DNA of 64,000 bases from Arion vulgaris (lineage: Eukaryota; Mollusca; Gastropoda; Stylommatophora; Arionidae). The notes under the pieces were generated by a model. That model saw only the letters and a list, made by a program, of their open reading frames with translations. It did no database searches and was not told the DNA's origin. The first letter of the stretch is position 1; the number at the start of each line of letters is the position of its first letter. The DNA lies in the NCBI GenBank assembly GCA_020796225.1, contig CM036754.1:46117584-46181583 (forward strand), given 5' to 3'. This document shows, in pieces, positions 44,870-55,464 of the stretch. The translations under genes and the position numbers were made by a program.

Positions 44870-45535
44870 TAATGTCATCCCCTTTCTTGGGACTGGCAAT
44901 GACGGAGCTACTGGCGAGATTCTTTTCAAATCGCTACTTCTTCGGTACAATGTGCGTGTGTTAACTATGTGGTAGGAGGTATCATCATCAAGTAGCTTGT
45001 CCTTCCGGAACTTGGCTCCCATGACAGCAGTCCTGAAAAACTCGCTGTTCTGTGAGTTGGTCGGCATCAATAGCAGTCATTCTCAGATCGGCAATGACAT
45101 TTTGCACCCTTCGTCTTCTAAGTCGACCTCTTGTTCTTCTTCCAGGCACCATTCCTTCCAAAATTAATTTCTCCAGACACTCATATCGTATGATGTGTCC
45201 GAAATATTTAATTTTCCTTGTTTTTATGCTTTTGTAATAACCAACTCTCTTTAATATCAAGCTGTTGCAGAACAGAAGCGTTTGTTCTTTTCTCTGTCAA
45301 TGATATTCTAAGTACTCTTCTGTAGCATTTGTATTCAACGACATTAATGATCTTCTCCGCCGCTTTGTCAATGTTCCATGTCTCACAACCATATTTTGTC
45401 AATGTTCCATGTCTCACAACCATATTTTGTCAATGTTCCATGTCTCACAACTATATTTTGTCAATGTTCCATGTCTCACAACAATATTTTGTCAATGTTC
45501 CATGTCTCACAACAATATTTTGTCAAGGAAAAAAC
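44870..45535 (-). pseudogene. LINE 3'-part remnant with 30-bp array, minus strand
   Basis: The minus strand reads KYGCETWNIDKAAEKIINVV, CYRRVLRISLTEKRTNASVL, TRKIKYFGHIIRYECLEKL and MVPGRRTRGRLRRRR, then HDCCHGS-like residues: the C-terminal third of a LINE polyprotein. The frame changes near 45230. The segment encoding YGCETWNIDK is tandemly repeated about 5.5 times (30-bp unit, 45364-45530). Confidence 0.75.
45364..45530. repeat. 30-bp minisatellite, about 5.5 copies, from LINE coding sequence
   Basis: The unit is TTTGTCAATGTTCCATGTCT plus CACAACCATA. Confidence 0.95.
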
Positions 45536-45770
45536 GCAAGTGAAAAAACAATAAAATATCTCTTTTCTCTGGTTCTTGTATACTGTGGTACATATGACCC
45601 ATATGTGCCTCTTTGCGGAAATGCGGTTATAGTATTAATGACACTTTTGCATTGTAACTTCAAACTCATTAGAAATGTTATATCAGTGTCTGTTTTGAGA
45701 AGTTAATATGACCCAATAGCCTAATACGAATTTCGATATACGCCTTTAACTAAAAGTCCGTGTCGCGCTT

Positions 45771-45983
45771 ATGACGTCATTTGTTTACCATGGTCAACCC
45801 CGAGTTGATTTGGTGCACGGGGCATGCAAGAATTGTTTAGAAAAACGAGGATTTCGTCCGGAATGTTGCTTTTTTGCCATCAATGTATTAAATGGCTGTA
45901 AACATGAGTTTTCTTCAACCATGCCAATGGATGCGTTAAATATAGCACAAAGAAGGCAACTTCTAGATGGTATACTTGTTTGA
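45771..45983 (+). CDS. Hypothetical Cys-containing ORF, unrecognised
   Basis: 70 codons from ATG 45771 to TGA, with a mixed, non-repetitive composition, unlike most short frames here. It includes CKNCLEKRGFRPECCFF and a second C-x-H-E-F, which could bind metal, and ends MDALNIAQRRQLLDGILV. I recognise no family. There is no clear splice acceptor at its start and no neighbour that suggests a role. It may be a terminal exon, a transposon fragment or chance. Confidence 0.2.
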   Translation: MTSFVYHGQPRVDLVHGACKNCLEKRGFRPECCFFAINVLNGCKHEFSSTMPMDALNIAQRRQLLDGILV

Positions 45984-46444
45984 ATGGCAAAAAATAATTT
46001 GTAGCTTCGGGAACATGTGTAGTTCACATGCAAGTTTTCAAGTTATTTCATCAAATGGTTACAAAGATACACATTTTATTTGTGGGCATGACAAGTTGAA
46101 CGGACTGTAGTAAGAAGTGTATGTTGTGAATTTCGAGTAACTTCGTTAATTAGTAATAAACAATAACAGTTACATTTAGAGGTGAAAGGACAACAGACAT
46201 AACATAATAATTTTAAAAAAGTCAACAAACCATTTGTTTCAAAGAAAACTTGTAAAAATTATAAATTGTATTGTCATATAAATAGATACAACAAAATAAT
46301 AGTAATATCATGCTAATGAAACTATTATTAAGGCACAGATTAATCATGGAAAAACAATATTTACATTCAGAAACAAAACTATTCAAATAAGAAAGTACTG
46401 CTCAAGCAGATAGTAGGTTAATAATGTGTTGATTAATGAAGTTT
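45984..46444. other. AT-rich unannotated DNA
   Basis: No feature was recognised. Confidence 0.35.
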
Positions 46445-46745
46445 AGAGATCATCGTTTGACTTCATTGCACTAATTTTCTCAATATGGCTAGTTCTATCT
46501 CCATATAAATCTCATGACACCTGCCGACAAGTTTTACACAAAGCACGAACTTCGTAGCTCTGGCAAACAAAATTAGGGATTTCGGTGGGGTAGGGAGGAG
46601 GGTAGGGGAGAATGAGCGGCTTGGAATGTGACTTTAGTTCTGGGTGCATTTTGACGCAAATATCCATATAATTGTTACCGGAGTTACAGAGTTAATTCTA
46701 TTTGTAGCAATCTCAGTAAATTGCCGAACGACGTGGTCCGGATTT
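46445..46745 (-). mobile_element. tRNA-headed SINE (family C), minus strand
   Basis: The minus strand starts with a TTGGTTCAAATCCGGACC B box and continues through GAGCTACGAAGTTCGTGC to GTGCAATGAAGTCAAACG. Confidence 0.6.
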
Positions 46746-46759
46746 GAACCAAGGAGGAG

Positions 46760-47005
46760 ATCTCGGAGGTAAAGTTGTCAAGCGTTTTGACTTTCGTTCC
46801 GAAGGTCATGTGTTGAAATCTGAACCGCGTCGTTCCATTCAATTGTGCCTTTATTTCAGGACATCTCCTCAATTTTTGCCGGAGATACTGATTTCGTGCT
46901 CTTCTGTAATACTCTCAGCAGTTGGCATGTCATTTTTGGGGAGATGGAGTGAACCATATGAGGAACCTGGTGCAATGAAGCCAATCTTTGACGTTTAAAA
47001 CTAAC
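46760..47005 (+). mobile_element. tRNA-headed SINE, head to head with the previous one
   Basis: The head AAAGTTGTCAAGCGTTTTGA and GTGTTGAAATCTGAACC (B-box-like) leads to ACCTGGTGCAATGAAGCC. Together with 46445-46745 it forms an imperfect inverted repeat. Confidence 0.55.
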
Positions 47006-47089
47006 TGTGTCTATCACAGCCAACTCTAAATTGGGCCAGATAACTGACCGGGGAAACCCTGACCTAGTTTTCAGTTGGGGATTGGATTT

Positions 47090-47410
47090 TAGATGTTGAG
47101 AATATCAAGCTTTGCAATTACAATTCTATGCGTCTATGGTTATTTATTGATTGTCTATGGTTATTTTGATTCTCAATTTCATTGATTGCGTCTATGGTTA
47201 TTTATTGATGAACCATATTCATAATATTGATATTCCTTATTGTTAAACTTAACTTGTTGCATAAAATAACTTTGATTTAACATGTATTGATTTTAAAATG
47301 AATTTGTCTTTATACAACAATATTGGAATGCGAGGTCATGCGACGGTTGTGTTCTTAATGCCTAGAATGTTTACCTGAGTCCGCTGGCCGTACTTAGAGT
47401 TGGCTGTGGT
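47090..47410. mobile_element. Interspersed repeat E, second locus
   Basis: It matches 31360-31640 over GGTTATTTATTGATGAAC, ATATTGATATTCCTTA, GGAATGCGAGG and GCGACGGTTGTG, with an extra duplication of the GCGTCTATGGTTATTTATTG start. Confidence 0.6.
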
Positions 47411-47684
47411 TCTACGTCACAATAATGAAGTGAATGGAACACACAAATTTAAGTACTAGCCACACAATATATACAACACTCTTATCTCAACCAAGTATGT
47501 GCTCTCTTATTTTCTTATAAGATTTATTCACTGTAGATATATATAAGAACATATCTAACAAGATAAGAAGAACGGAAATTAGTTCTCTTATTCGATGATA
47601 AGATAAAATAAGATCATTTGAACTGTATATATTTTTATATACACAAGGGAATCATACAATGTGGTCTGAGCAATAAACACATCT
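47411..47684. other. Unannotated AT-rich DNA
   Basis: AGATAAGA-type words recur near 47505-47615; no gene was recognised. Confidence 0.35.
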
Positions 47685-47985
47685 TAACACATACACCAAC
47701 ACACATATAACAATACATATAACAAAACACATATAACAACACACATATAACAATACATATAACAAAACACATATAACACCACATATATAACAATACATAT
47801 AACAAAACACATATAACAACATATTTAACAACATATATAACAAGACCCATACAACAACATATATTTAAGAAGACATATAACAACACATATAACAATACAT
47901 AAAAACAATGCATATAACAATAAATATAACAACATATATAACAACACATATAACATTTATAACAAGACATATATAACAACATATA
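47685..47985. repeat. ACATATAACA-type short tandem repeat
   Basis: Imperfect units of 12-15 bp (ACACATATAACA, ATACATATAACA). Cys/Tyr-rich minus-strand frames are artefacts. Confidence 0.9.
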
Positions 47986-48029
47986 ATCAATCTCTAGAGC
48001 ATGATATACAACATCAACAGGAAATGTAT

Positions 48030-48420
48030 ATTACCATCCCAACATTTCAAACTCAACATTATAACATTTCAACAATCAACATTGTCAAACTTCAACATTA
48101 TAACATTTCAACAATCCAACATTGCAATATTTTGACATTTTGACATTGCAGCAATCTTACATTGCAAAATTAGAAGAAAAATATGAGCATTGCAACATTT
48201 CAACAATCTAACACTGCAACAACTTAACATTGCAACATTTTAACAATACAAAATGTTTACCATTCTCAAATTGCAACATACCAACAATGTAAACATTCCC
48301 ATTTTAATATAGTAACATACCATCATACAACATTTACAAAATTGCAACATTACCAACAATGTAAACATTCCCATTTTAATATAGTAACATACCATCATAC
48401 AACATTTACAAAATTGTTAG
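48030..48420. repeat. CAACATTGCAACATTT-type short repeat, then a 64-bp duplication
   Basis: Degenerate 8-16-bp words (CAACATT, AACATTTCAACAATC) cover 48030-48290. AATGTAAACATTCCCATTTT is then present twice about 75 bases apart. Confidence 0.8.
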
Positions 48421-48784
48421 ATAAAAAATATCTTTAAAAAATGGCAGCATAGAAATCCAAATACCTTTTGGTAAACATTAAAATAAGTATCTCTGAACAA
48501 CAATAAAAACAAAATGCACAATGTGTGACATGGGCAGCATAGTTTGGTAAAAGCAGCTCTGTAACATATACATATATAAAACAATTCAAGACTCGTTTTG
48601 TCTCTCCTGTTCTACACCTCACCAAAAAGCGATATTACAGGCAGTAAGGAATTTTGTATTTTTGTATTTTAAACAACACTTATTTGTTGCCTTGTCTCTC
48701 TGAACTCATTTTCATACCTCGAGATATAATACAGTGGTAGACGTTTTAAAATAAGAACCTTGTTATTGGTGTTATGCCTTGTTT
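48421..48784. other. Unannotated DNA
   Basis: No feature was recognised. Confidence 0.35.
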
Positions 48785-48960
48785 TGCAGACCGTCGCGAA
48801 CGTGTAGTCAACATTACGCGGCTGCCTTTTTCAGTGCTTTTCCTGATAATTGAGTTTGGGTTGACCTGACCTACATGAAATATCACGCTACTGAATTGAA
48901 CTCAGACCACAGTGTAAAAGTGAGTTCACTATAACTGTGCTCTTGGTTCTCTTGTTACCT
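48785..48960 (-). mobile_element. LINE 5'-end fragment with tRNA-like head, minus strand
   Basis: It aligns in order with 9410-9615 (GACCGTCG, GCGGCTGCCTTT for GGCCGCCTTT, GAACTCAGACCAC, GTGAGTTCACTA). The minus strand gives AGTTATAGTGAACTC and GTCTGAGTTCAATTC as A/B-box-like parts. Confidence 0.55.
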
Positions 48961-49139
48961 TACATTTTTGTGCTACTTATTCAACAATGTACTGTATATG
49001 TTGTAGCTAAACAGGAGTTGGAATTGATACCACTGGGGTAAAGGACAGTGGGAATACAGAGAATCACCAGGAATAGAACAATATAATATGACGAAATATT
49101 TGGGGATCTTCATGTGAATCTGAAGATAGTAACTCAAAA

Positions 49140-49740
49140 TATGAGTCGGTGATCATACAAGGACATATGTGGTACTGTGATCATACAAGGACATATGTGG
49201 TACTGTGATCAAGTGAAACTCGAAGTGTGTGGTCATACAAGGACAGATGTGGTACTGTGATCAAGTGAAACTCGAAGTGTGTGGTCATACAAGGACATAT
49301 GTGGTACTGTGATCAAGTGAAACTCGAAGTGTGTGGTCATACAAGGACATATGTGGTACTGTGATCAAGTGAAACTCGAAGTGTGTGGTCATACAAGGAC
49401 AGATGTGGTACTGTGGTCAAGTGAAACTCGAAGTGTGTGGTCATACAAGGACATATGTGGTACTGTGATCAAGTGAAACTCGAAGTGTGTGGTCATACAA
49501 GGACATATGTGGTACTGTGATCAAGTGAAACTTGAAGTGTGTGATCATACAAGGACATATGTGGTACTGTGGTCAAGTGAAACTTGAAGTTCGTCGTTAT
49601 ACTAGGTCAGATGTGGTGCTGTGGTCAAGTGAAACATGGAACTTGAAGTTTGTGGTTATACTAGGTCAGATGTGGTACTGTGGTCAAGTGAAACATGGAA
49701 CTTGAAGTTTGTGGTCATACAAGGACAGATGTGGTGCTGC
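49140..49740. repeat. 50-bp minisatellite, about 12 copies
   Basis: The unit contains GTGTGGTCATACAAGGACAT, ATGTGGTACTGTGATCAAGT and GAAACTCGAA. Units decay to the right (TTCGTCGTTATACTAGGTC versions). Confidence 0.95.
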
Positions 49741-49799
49741 CATCTATAGAAACTTGAAATTGACAAATGAAGTAAATATATACTACAATGTCTGACAAC

Positions 49800-50585
49800 A
49801 TGTCTTCAGATTGTGAAGTGAGAAGAATTGTTCAAATTGTGAAGTGAGAAGAATTGTTCAAATTGTGAGTGAAGATTGTTCAATTGAAGACTTGTTCAAA
49901 TTAGAAGTGAGAAGACTTGTTCAGATTGTGAAGTGAGAAACTTGTTCAGATTATGAAGTGAGAAGATTGTTCAGATTGTGAAGTGAGAAGATTGTTCAGA
50001 TTGTGAAGTGAAAGACTTGTTGAGATTGTGAAGTGAGAAGACTTGTTGAGATTGTGAAGTGAGAAGATTTGTTCAGATTGTGAAGTGAGAAGATTTGTTC
50101 AGATTGTGAAGTGAGAAGACTTGTTCAGATTGTGAAGGAAAGATTTGTTCAGATTGTGAAGTGAGAAGAATTGTTCAAGATTGTGAAGTGAAGACTTGTT
50201 CAGATTGTGAAGTAGAAGACTTGTTGATTGTGAAGTAGAAGGTTTGTTCAGATTGTGAAGTGATAAGATTTTGTTCAGATTGTGAAGTGGTAAGATTTTG
50301 TTCGATTGTGAAGGATACAATTTGTTCAGAGTGTGAAGTGAGAAGATTTTGTTCAGATTGTGAAGTGAGAAGATTTTGTTCAGATTGTGAAGAGAGAAGG
50401 TTTTGTTCAGATTGTGAAGTGATACAATTTGTTCAGAGTGTGAAGTGAGAAGATTTTGTTCAGATTGTGATGAAAATTTGTTCAGATGTAAGTGATAAGA
50501 TTTGTTCAGATTGTGAAATCATGTCAGAAGTGAAAGATTTTTTCAGATTGTAAGTGTTAAGATTGTGTTCAGATTGTGAACGCTG
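49800..50585. repeat. 24-27-bp minisatellite, about 30 copies
   Basis: The unit is GTTCAGATTGTGAAGTGAGA plus AGACTT or AGATTTT, with many one-base gaps. It lies just downstream of gene B on its strand. Confidence 0.95.
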
Positions 50586-50739
50586 TTTAGATCAGAACAC
50601 AACACATCTTCAATGAACATCATGATTTCATACAGAGTACTACAACCACACATCTCTACAATATTTAATTGGCACTTTGAACAACCAGCGCATATTGAAA
50701 TAGTTGATGGTTCTGTACGCTATTACTTCTACAAGATTT
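50586..50739. other. Spacer downstream of gene B
   Basis: This may hold the end of the gene B transcript; no clear minus-strand AATAAA was recognised. Confidence 0.3.
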
Positions 50740-50744
50740 CTATC

Positions 50745-50888
50745 CAGGTGATTGAACTATCCAGGTGATTGAACTATCCAATTGATTGAACTATCCAGGT
50801 GATTGAACTATCCAGGTAATTGAACTATCCAGGTGATTGAACTATCCAGGTAATTGAACTATCCAGATGATTGAACTATCCAGGTGAG
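50745..50888. repeat. 17-bp minisatellite starting at the gene B stop codon, 8 copies
   Basis: On the plus strand the unit is CCAGGTGATTGAACTAT. The last copy overlaps the end of gene B: its final codons and TAG read CACCTGGATAG on the minus strand, as in every unit. Confidence 0.9.
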
Positions 50889-51013
50889 ACAACAAAAATT
50901 GGAATCTTGATTCCACGAGATGCAAGTAAGTTAATCATCATCCGTTGTCGAGATTCCATGTCAGTGATAGTCTTCTTTAGTTGAGAGTTCCTCTGTGTCA
51001 ACTCTTGACATTC
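50876..51013 (-). CDS. bZIP gene B, leucine-zipper exon with stop codon
   Basis: On the minus strand a CTTGCAG acceptor (AG at 51015-51014) precedes 45 codons and TAG (50878-50876), phase 0. It begins ECQELTQRNSQLKKTITDM and continues with MINLLASRGIKIP. Joined to the exon at 55323-55426, hydrophobic residues fall every seven positions (Phe, Leu, Leu, Met, Met), continuing the N-x7-R-x9-(L) spacing of the basic region. The pattern resembles the ATF3 zipper (ESEKLESVNAELKAQIEEL), which dimerises bZIP proteins. The stop codon region is duplicated as a 17-bp array just downstream. This exon is short and was found from its splice site and heptads. Confidence 0.85.
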   Translation of the reverse strand, partial: ECQELTQRNSQLKKTITDMESRQRMMINLLASRGIKIPIFVVSPG

Positions 51014-51059
51014 CTGCAAGAAGAAAACGAATACAAGTTAGAAACAAATTGACTGATTG

Positions 51060-52905
51060 ATTAATTGATAGGAACATCATCATTACACTTCAGTGAGTAA
51101 CCATGTGTGCTCCAATCTCTTTCTTACACTGGAAGATAGGAACATCATCATTGCACTTCAGTGAGTAACCATGTGTGCTCAATCTCTTTCTTACACTGGA
51201 AGATAGGAACATCATCATTGCACTTCAGTGAGTAACCATGTGTGCTTCAATCTCTTTCTTACACAGGAAGATAGGATCATCATCATTGCACTTCAGTGAG
51301 TAACCATGTGTGCTTCAATCTCTTTCTTACACTGGAAGATAGGAACGTCATCATTACACTTCAGTGAGTAACCATGTGTGCTCCAATCTCTTTCTTACAC
51401 TGGAAGATAGGAACATCATCATTGCACTTCAGTGAGTAACCATGTGTGCTCCAATCTCTTTCTTACACTGGAAGATAGGAACATCATCATTGCACTTCAG
51501 TGAGTAACCATGTGTGCTCCAATCTCTTTCTTACACTGGAAGATAGGAACATCATCATTGCACTTCAGTGAGTGACCATGTGTGCTCCAATCTCTTTCTT
51601 ACACTGGAAGATAGGAACATCATCATTACACTTCAGTGAGTAACCATGTGTGCTCCAATCTCTTTCTTACACTGGAAGATAGGAACATCATCATTGCACT
51701 TCAGTGAGTAACCATGTGTGCTTCAATCTCTTTCTTACACTGGAAGATAGGAACATCATCATTGCACTTCAGTGAGTAACCATGTGTGCTTCAATCTCTT
51801 TCTTACACTGGAAGATAGGAACATCATCATTGCACTTCAGTGAGTAACCATGTGTGCTTCAATCTCTTTCTTACACTGGAAGATAGGAACATCATCATTA
51901 CACTTCAGTGAGTAACCATGTGTGCTTCAATCTCTTTCTTACACTGGAAGATAGGAACATCATCATTGCACTTCAGTGAGTAACCATGTGTGCTTCAATC
52001 TCTTTCTTACACTGGAAGATAGGAACATCATCATTACACTTCAGTGAGTAACCATGTGTGCTTCAATCTCTTTCTTACACTGGAAGATAGGAACATCATC
52101 ATTGCACTTCAGTGAGTAACCATGTGTGCTTCAATCTCTTTCTTACACTGGAAGATAGGAACATCATCATTGCACTTCAGTGAGTAACCATGTGTGCTTC
52201 AACTCTTTCTTACACTGGAAGATAGGAACATCATCATTGCACTTCAGTGAGTAACCATGTGTGCTTCAATCTCTTTCTTACACTGGAAGATAGGAACATC
52301 ATCATTGCACTTCAGTGAGTAACCATGTGTGCTTCAATCTCTTTCTTACACTGGAAGATAGGAACATCATCATTGCACTTCAGTGAGTAACCATATGTGC
52401 TTCAATCTCTTTCTTACACTGGAAGATAGGAACATCATCATTGCACTTCAGTGAGTAACCATGTGTGCTCCCATCTCTTTCTTACACTGGAAGATGGGAA
52501 CATCATCATTGCACTTCAGTGAGTAACCATGTGTGCTCCAATCTCTTTCTTACACTGGAAGATGGGAACATCATCATTGCACTTCAGTGAGTAACCATGT
52601 GTGCTCCAATCTCTTTTTACACTGGAAGATAGGATCATCATCATTGCACTTCAGTGAGTAACCATGTGTGCTCCAATCTCTTTCTTACACTGGAAGATAG
52701 GATCATCATCATTGCACTTCAGTGAGTAACCATGTGTGCTCCAATCTCTTTCTTCACAGGAAGATAGGAACATCATCATTGCACTTCAGTGAGTAACCAT
52801 GTGTGCTCCAATCTCTTTCTTACACTGGAAGATAGGATCATCATCATTGCACTTCAGTGAGTAACCATGTGTGCTCCAATCTCTTTCTTACACAGGAAGA
52901 TCTCG
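51060..52905 (+). repeat. 68-bp minisatellite, about 27 copies, from SINE family B
   Basis: The unit contains GGAACATCATCATTGCACTT, CAGTGAGTAACCATGTGTGC and TTCAATCTCTTTCTTACACT, then GGAAGATA. It is the 5' part of SINE B (9820-9890), and the array runs directly into a full SINE B body at 52895. Left copies have TGCTCC or TGCTTC in blocks. It fills intron 2 of gene B. Confidence 0.95.
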
Positions 52906-53165
52906 GCTACAGTCCACGAAATATGTAGCACCGGCAAGGGTCACCGATGTAATTTAGAAGATGGTAAAACATTTTGTAGGAATTTTATTTTTAATCTTTT
53001 CTAATGAATTTTGCCCAGGCAGCGGCTTTCCAACCTGCTCTTCTCGATTTTGAACTGTCAATTGTTCTTTTGCGTGCTAAAATTGAATACTGGATCGACG
53101 TTTATTGTCCGTTTCCGATAGGACTAGGAACTCGATCTCACCTACGCTGAGACCAGGGATCTATG
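52895..53165 (+). mobile_element. SINE family B body after the 68-bp array
   Basis: It continues with ATATGTAGCACCGGCAAGG, TTTAGAAGATGGTAAAAC, TTTTGCGTGCTAAAATTG and GGACTAGGAACTCGATCTC, ending near AAAAATATCCCAAAG. Confidence 0.75.
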
Positions 53166-53829
53166 GAAAAATATCCCAAAGAACAAATAGAAACCAATAA
53201 CAACATGTGCATTCTGAGTGTTTCATTGAGTAGGAGCCGACAGGTGAAGGCTGGTTCGATGCGCAGGTAATGGACTGAACTACTACAAGCGCCCAATTTG
53301 GAATTACATTATTCGTCGGCAATGGGTGTTGGATGAGAGAGACAGGTGGCTAGCTCTCACCATATTCGGGGACCACAATGATAGGCTGATATTTGAACCC
53401 CTCACGAGGGCCAAGAAATTTTATTAAACATCACTCAACTCTATATGCAGGAGCTGGGTTAAGATTGGAGAGAAGAAAGAACAGCAAACAGGTATGAGTA
53501 GGCTCATCAATCAAATCAACTGGACGGCGCTGACCTGTTGCGATATTCAAGGGATCTGAGACCAATGGACATGCCGAGTGCAGATATTCTAACTGCTAAC
53601 TGAATGAACTGGAACCACATGAGATTACAGATTTTTGACATTCTCTTGTATGTTCGTGACGTCGAGTCACCGTTAATATAACTGTTCAGACTGTCATCTA
53701 AAACTTTGAGACTCAGATGGATAAGTAAGTGGTAAACACTGACAGGGATGGGGACATGAATGAGCTAATGATCATCGGGAAGCAGGTGCGGTATACTGGG
53801 CACAGTCGGTCTAAGGACTACAGCCGAGG
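53166..53829. other. Unannotated intronic DNA
   Basis: Within intron 2 of gene B; some lines resemble decayed interspersed repeats, but nothing was firmly recognised. Confidence 0.35.
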
Positions 53830-54030
53830 ATTTACTTAGACGGATTTGACACCAATACCGGTCCTCTCCGCAGAAATGGCAGCATGTACCGAGTATTGTA
53901 TAAAGCACGAATTTGGCAGCTCCGGCAACCATCTAGGTCTCTGAAAAATTAACTCGTGAACAGGACGTCGCAGTTCGGATTCAACCAACGATCTTAACAC
54001 AGACTTAGGTTTAACCACTTACACAGAGAC
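53830..54030 (-). mobile_element. tRNA-headed SINE (family C), minus strand
   Basis: CTCTCCGCAGAAATGGCAGC, AAGCACGAATTTGGCAGCTC and GTTCGGATTCAACCAACG correspond to 11130-11330. Confidence 0.65.
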
Positions 54031-54655
54031 TCTCTTAGACTCAGTGGTTCACTAGACTGGGTTAACACTGCACATGAGGACTCAGTCGGGCCACTAGTGG
54101 CTTAGCATGAGCTAATGGACGTCACAGTCAGGTCACTAGACGAGGGTTGAGTACATTGCACTGCGAAGCTCACAGTCGGCTCTAGACTAGCGAGGGTATT
54201 ACTTCATTGCACACGGAGACCCCATGCACAACTCGGTCACCTCTCCGAGGCATATATGTCACTCTGTCAGAGCCATATTGTCACTAACTAGAGGACTTGA
54301 GTCCTGGCACTCATCCTGCAGGGGTCTCTGAAGAAAATGTAACTGTGAATCAGGCAATGCAGTCGATCAACCCACATCTGCACAAGGAGGTTTACATGCC
54401 ACAGAGACCACTTGTCACAAGACCCCTTTAGCCACAGTCGGGTCTCACTAGACTAGGTTTGAGTACATGTGCTACTGCCAGGGACGTCACAGTCGGGCTC
54501 ACTAGACTAGGGCTTGAGTACATGTGCTACTGCCAGGGACGTCACAGTCGGGTTCACTAGACTAGGGCTTGAGTACATGTGCTACTGCCAGGGGCGTCAC
54601 AGTCGGGCTCACTAGACTAGGGCTTGAGTGCATGTATTACTGTCAGGGGCGTCAC
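54031..54655. repeat. 55-bp minisatellite (clear at 54430-54650) with degenerate units before it
   Basis: Four good copies contain GTCACAGTCGGGCTCACTAG, ACTAGGGCTTGAGTACATGT and GCTACTGCCAGGGAC. Degenerate units and SINE C words mix at 54030-54430. The last copy merges into a LINE 3' terminus. Confidence 0.85.
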
Positions 54656-54678
54656 AGGCTAGAGAGAGAGAGAGAGAG
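54635..54678 (+). mobile_element. LINE 3' terminus with (GA)n tail
   Basis: GGCGTCACAGGCTA followed by (GA)n, the same end as 6005-6042 and 6107-6140 (reverse). The 55-bp units just before it may be a tandemly expanded piece of the same LINE end. Confidence 0.65.
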
Positions 54679-54689
54679 TTCGCCCATCG

Positions 54690-54950
54690 CACAACTCCCA
54701 ACCTCAACCTCTGGTTCAGGAGGGCATATTTCCAACCTCAACCTCTGGTTCAGGAGGGCATATTTCCAACCTCAACCTCTGGTTCAGGAGGGCATATTTA
54801 CTCTGACCTCTCTCTTTTGACCTGTCGGGTGTGGGTAGCTCTGCCAAGAATAATGTTCCTGCCGGCATAGCTCTTCTGGTCAATGAAACACGACCCCCAC
54901 CCCATCACTACAAGGTAATGGTTTCAATGATGGGAGGGGGGGGTGATGGT
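54690..54950 (-). mobile_element. LINE 5'-UTR fragment with a 34-bp triplication
   Basis: It aligns in order with 9210-9390: CCCAACCTCAACCT, GACCT, CCTGCCGGCATAGCTC, CCACCCCATCACTACAAGGT, AATGG. The stretch CCTCAACCTCTGGTTCAGGA plus GGGCATATTTCCAA is present three times. Confidence 0.6.
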
Positions 54951-55104
54951 GTGTTAAATTAATGTTTCCTTTTACATCCTTCATATATCTTCGCCTTGAC
55001 TTCCCCTCTCCGTTTCTCTCAAATGTCTCCCTCGATGAGTATCTTTATCCAAACCTTCATATCTCTGGTTGTGCACATAATACTTCACATTTCTCCATCT
55101 TGTT

Positions 55105-55195
55105 CTTCTCACAACAACAATGTTCTTCTCACAACAACAATGTTCTTCTCACAACAACAATGTTCTTCTCACAACAACAATGTTCTTCAATTCTA
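55105..55195. repeat. 20-bp minisatellite, 4.5 copies
   Basis: The unit is TTCTTCTCACAACAACAATG. It is intronic. Confidence 0.95.
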
Positions 55196-55322
55196 ACTTG
55201 TTGTTGAATAGATCTATTAGTAAACAACAACTAAATAACAACAAAACAGCAACAAAGTAACAACTACTTCAACAACAAAGAAAAAATACAATACACAAGA
55301 AAAACACAAACATCAAACAGAC

Positions 55323-55426
55323 CTGTTCAAACTGACGACTTTGAGTTTTTTTTCGTTGTCTGTGATTAGCAGCAGCTTTTTATTTAACTCTTTCTGTGTT
55401 TCTCTTTCTTTCTCCTCGTCTGTTGG
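55323..55426 (-). CDS. bZIP gene B, basic-region exon, one base short
   Basis: On the minus strand an AACAACAG acceptor (AG at 55428-55427) precedes 104 bases, followed by CAG/GTCTGT (donor GT 55322-55321). The first part reads PTDEEKERETQKELNKK in phase 0. The second part, one frame over, reads AAANHRQRKKTQSRQFEQ. Together these give the bZIP signature N-x2-A-A-x3-R. 105 bases would be 35 codons in phase 0 at both ends, so one A is missing from the A-run at about 55378-55382. The distance from the conserved Arg to the exon end is 12 residues, exactly as in gene A. His replaces the usual Cys/Ser before that Arg, and Leu precedes the Asn where a basic or small residue is usual. An assembly error in the homopolymer is more likely than a true null allele (inference). 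Confidence 0.82.
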
Positions 55427-55464
55427 CTGTTGTTGGATGGGAGGAGAAAATAATGATGGTATCT

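Noticed and set aside
47635..47982. Cys/Tyr-rich small secreted proteins on the minus strand
   Set aside because: They come from an ACATATAACA-type repeat; composition is set by the repeat.
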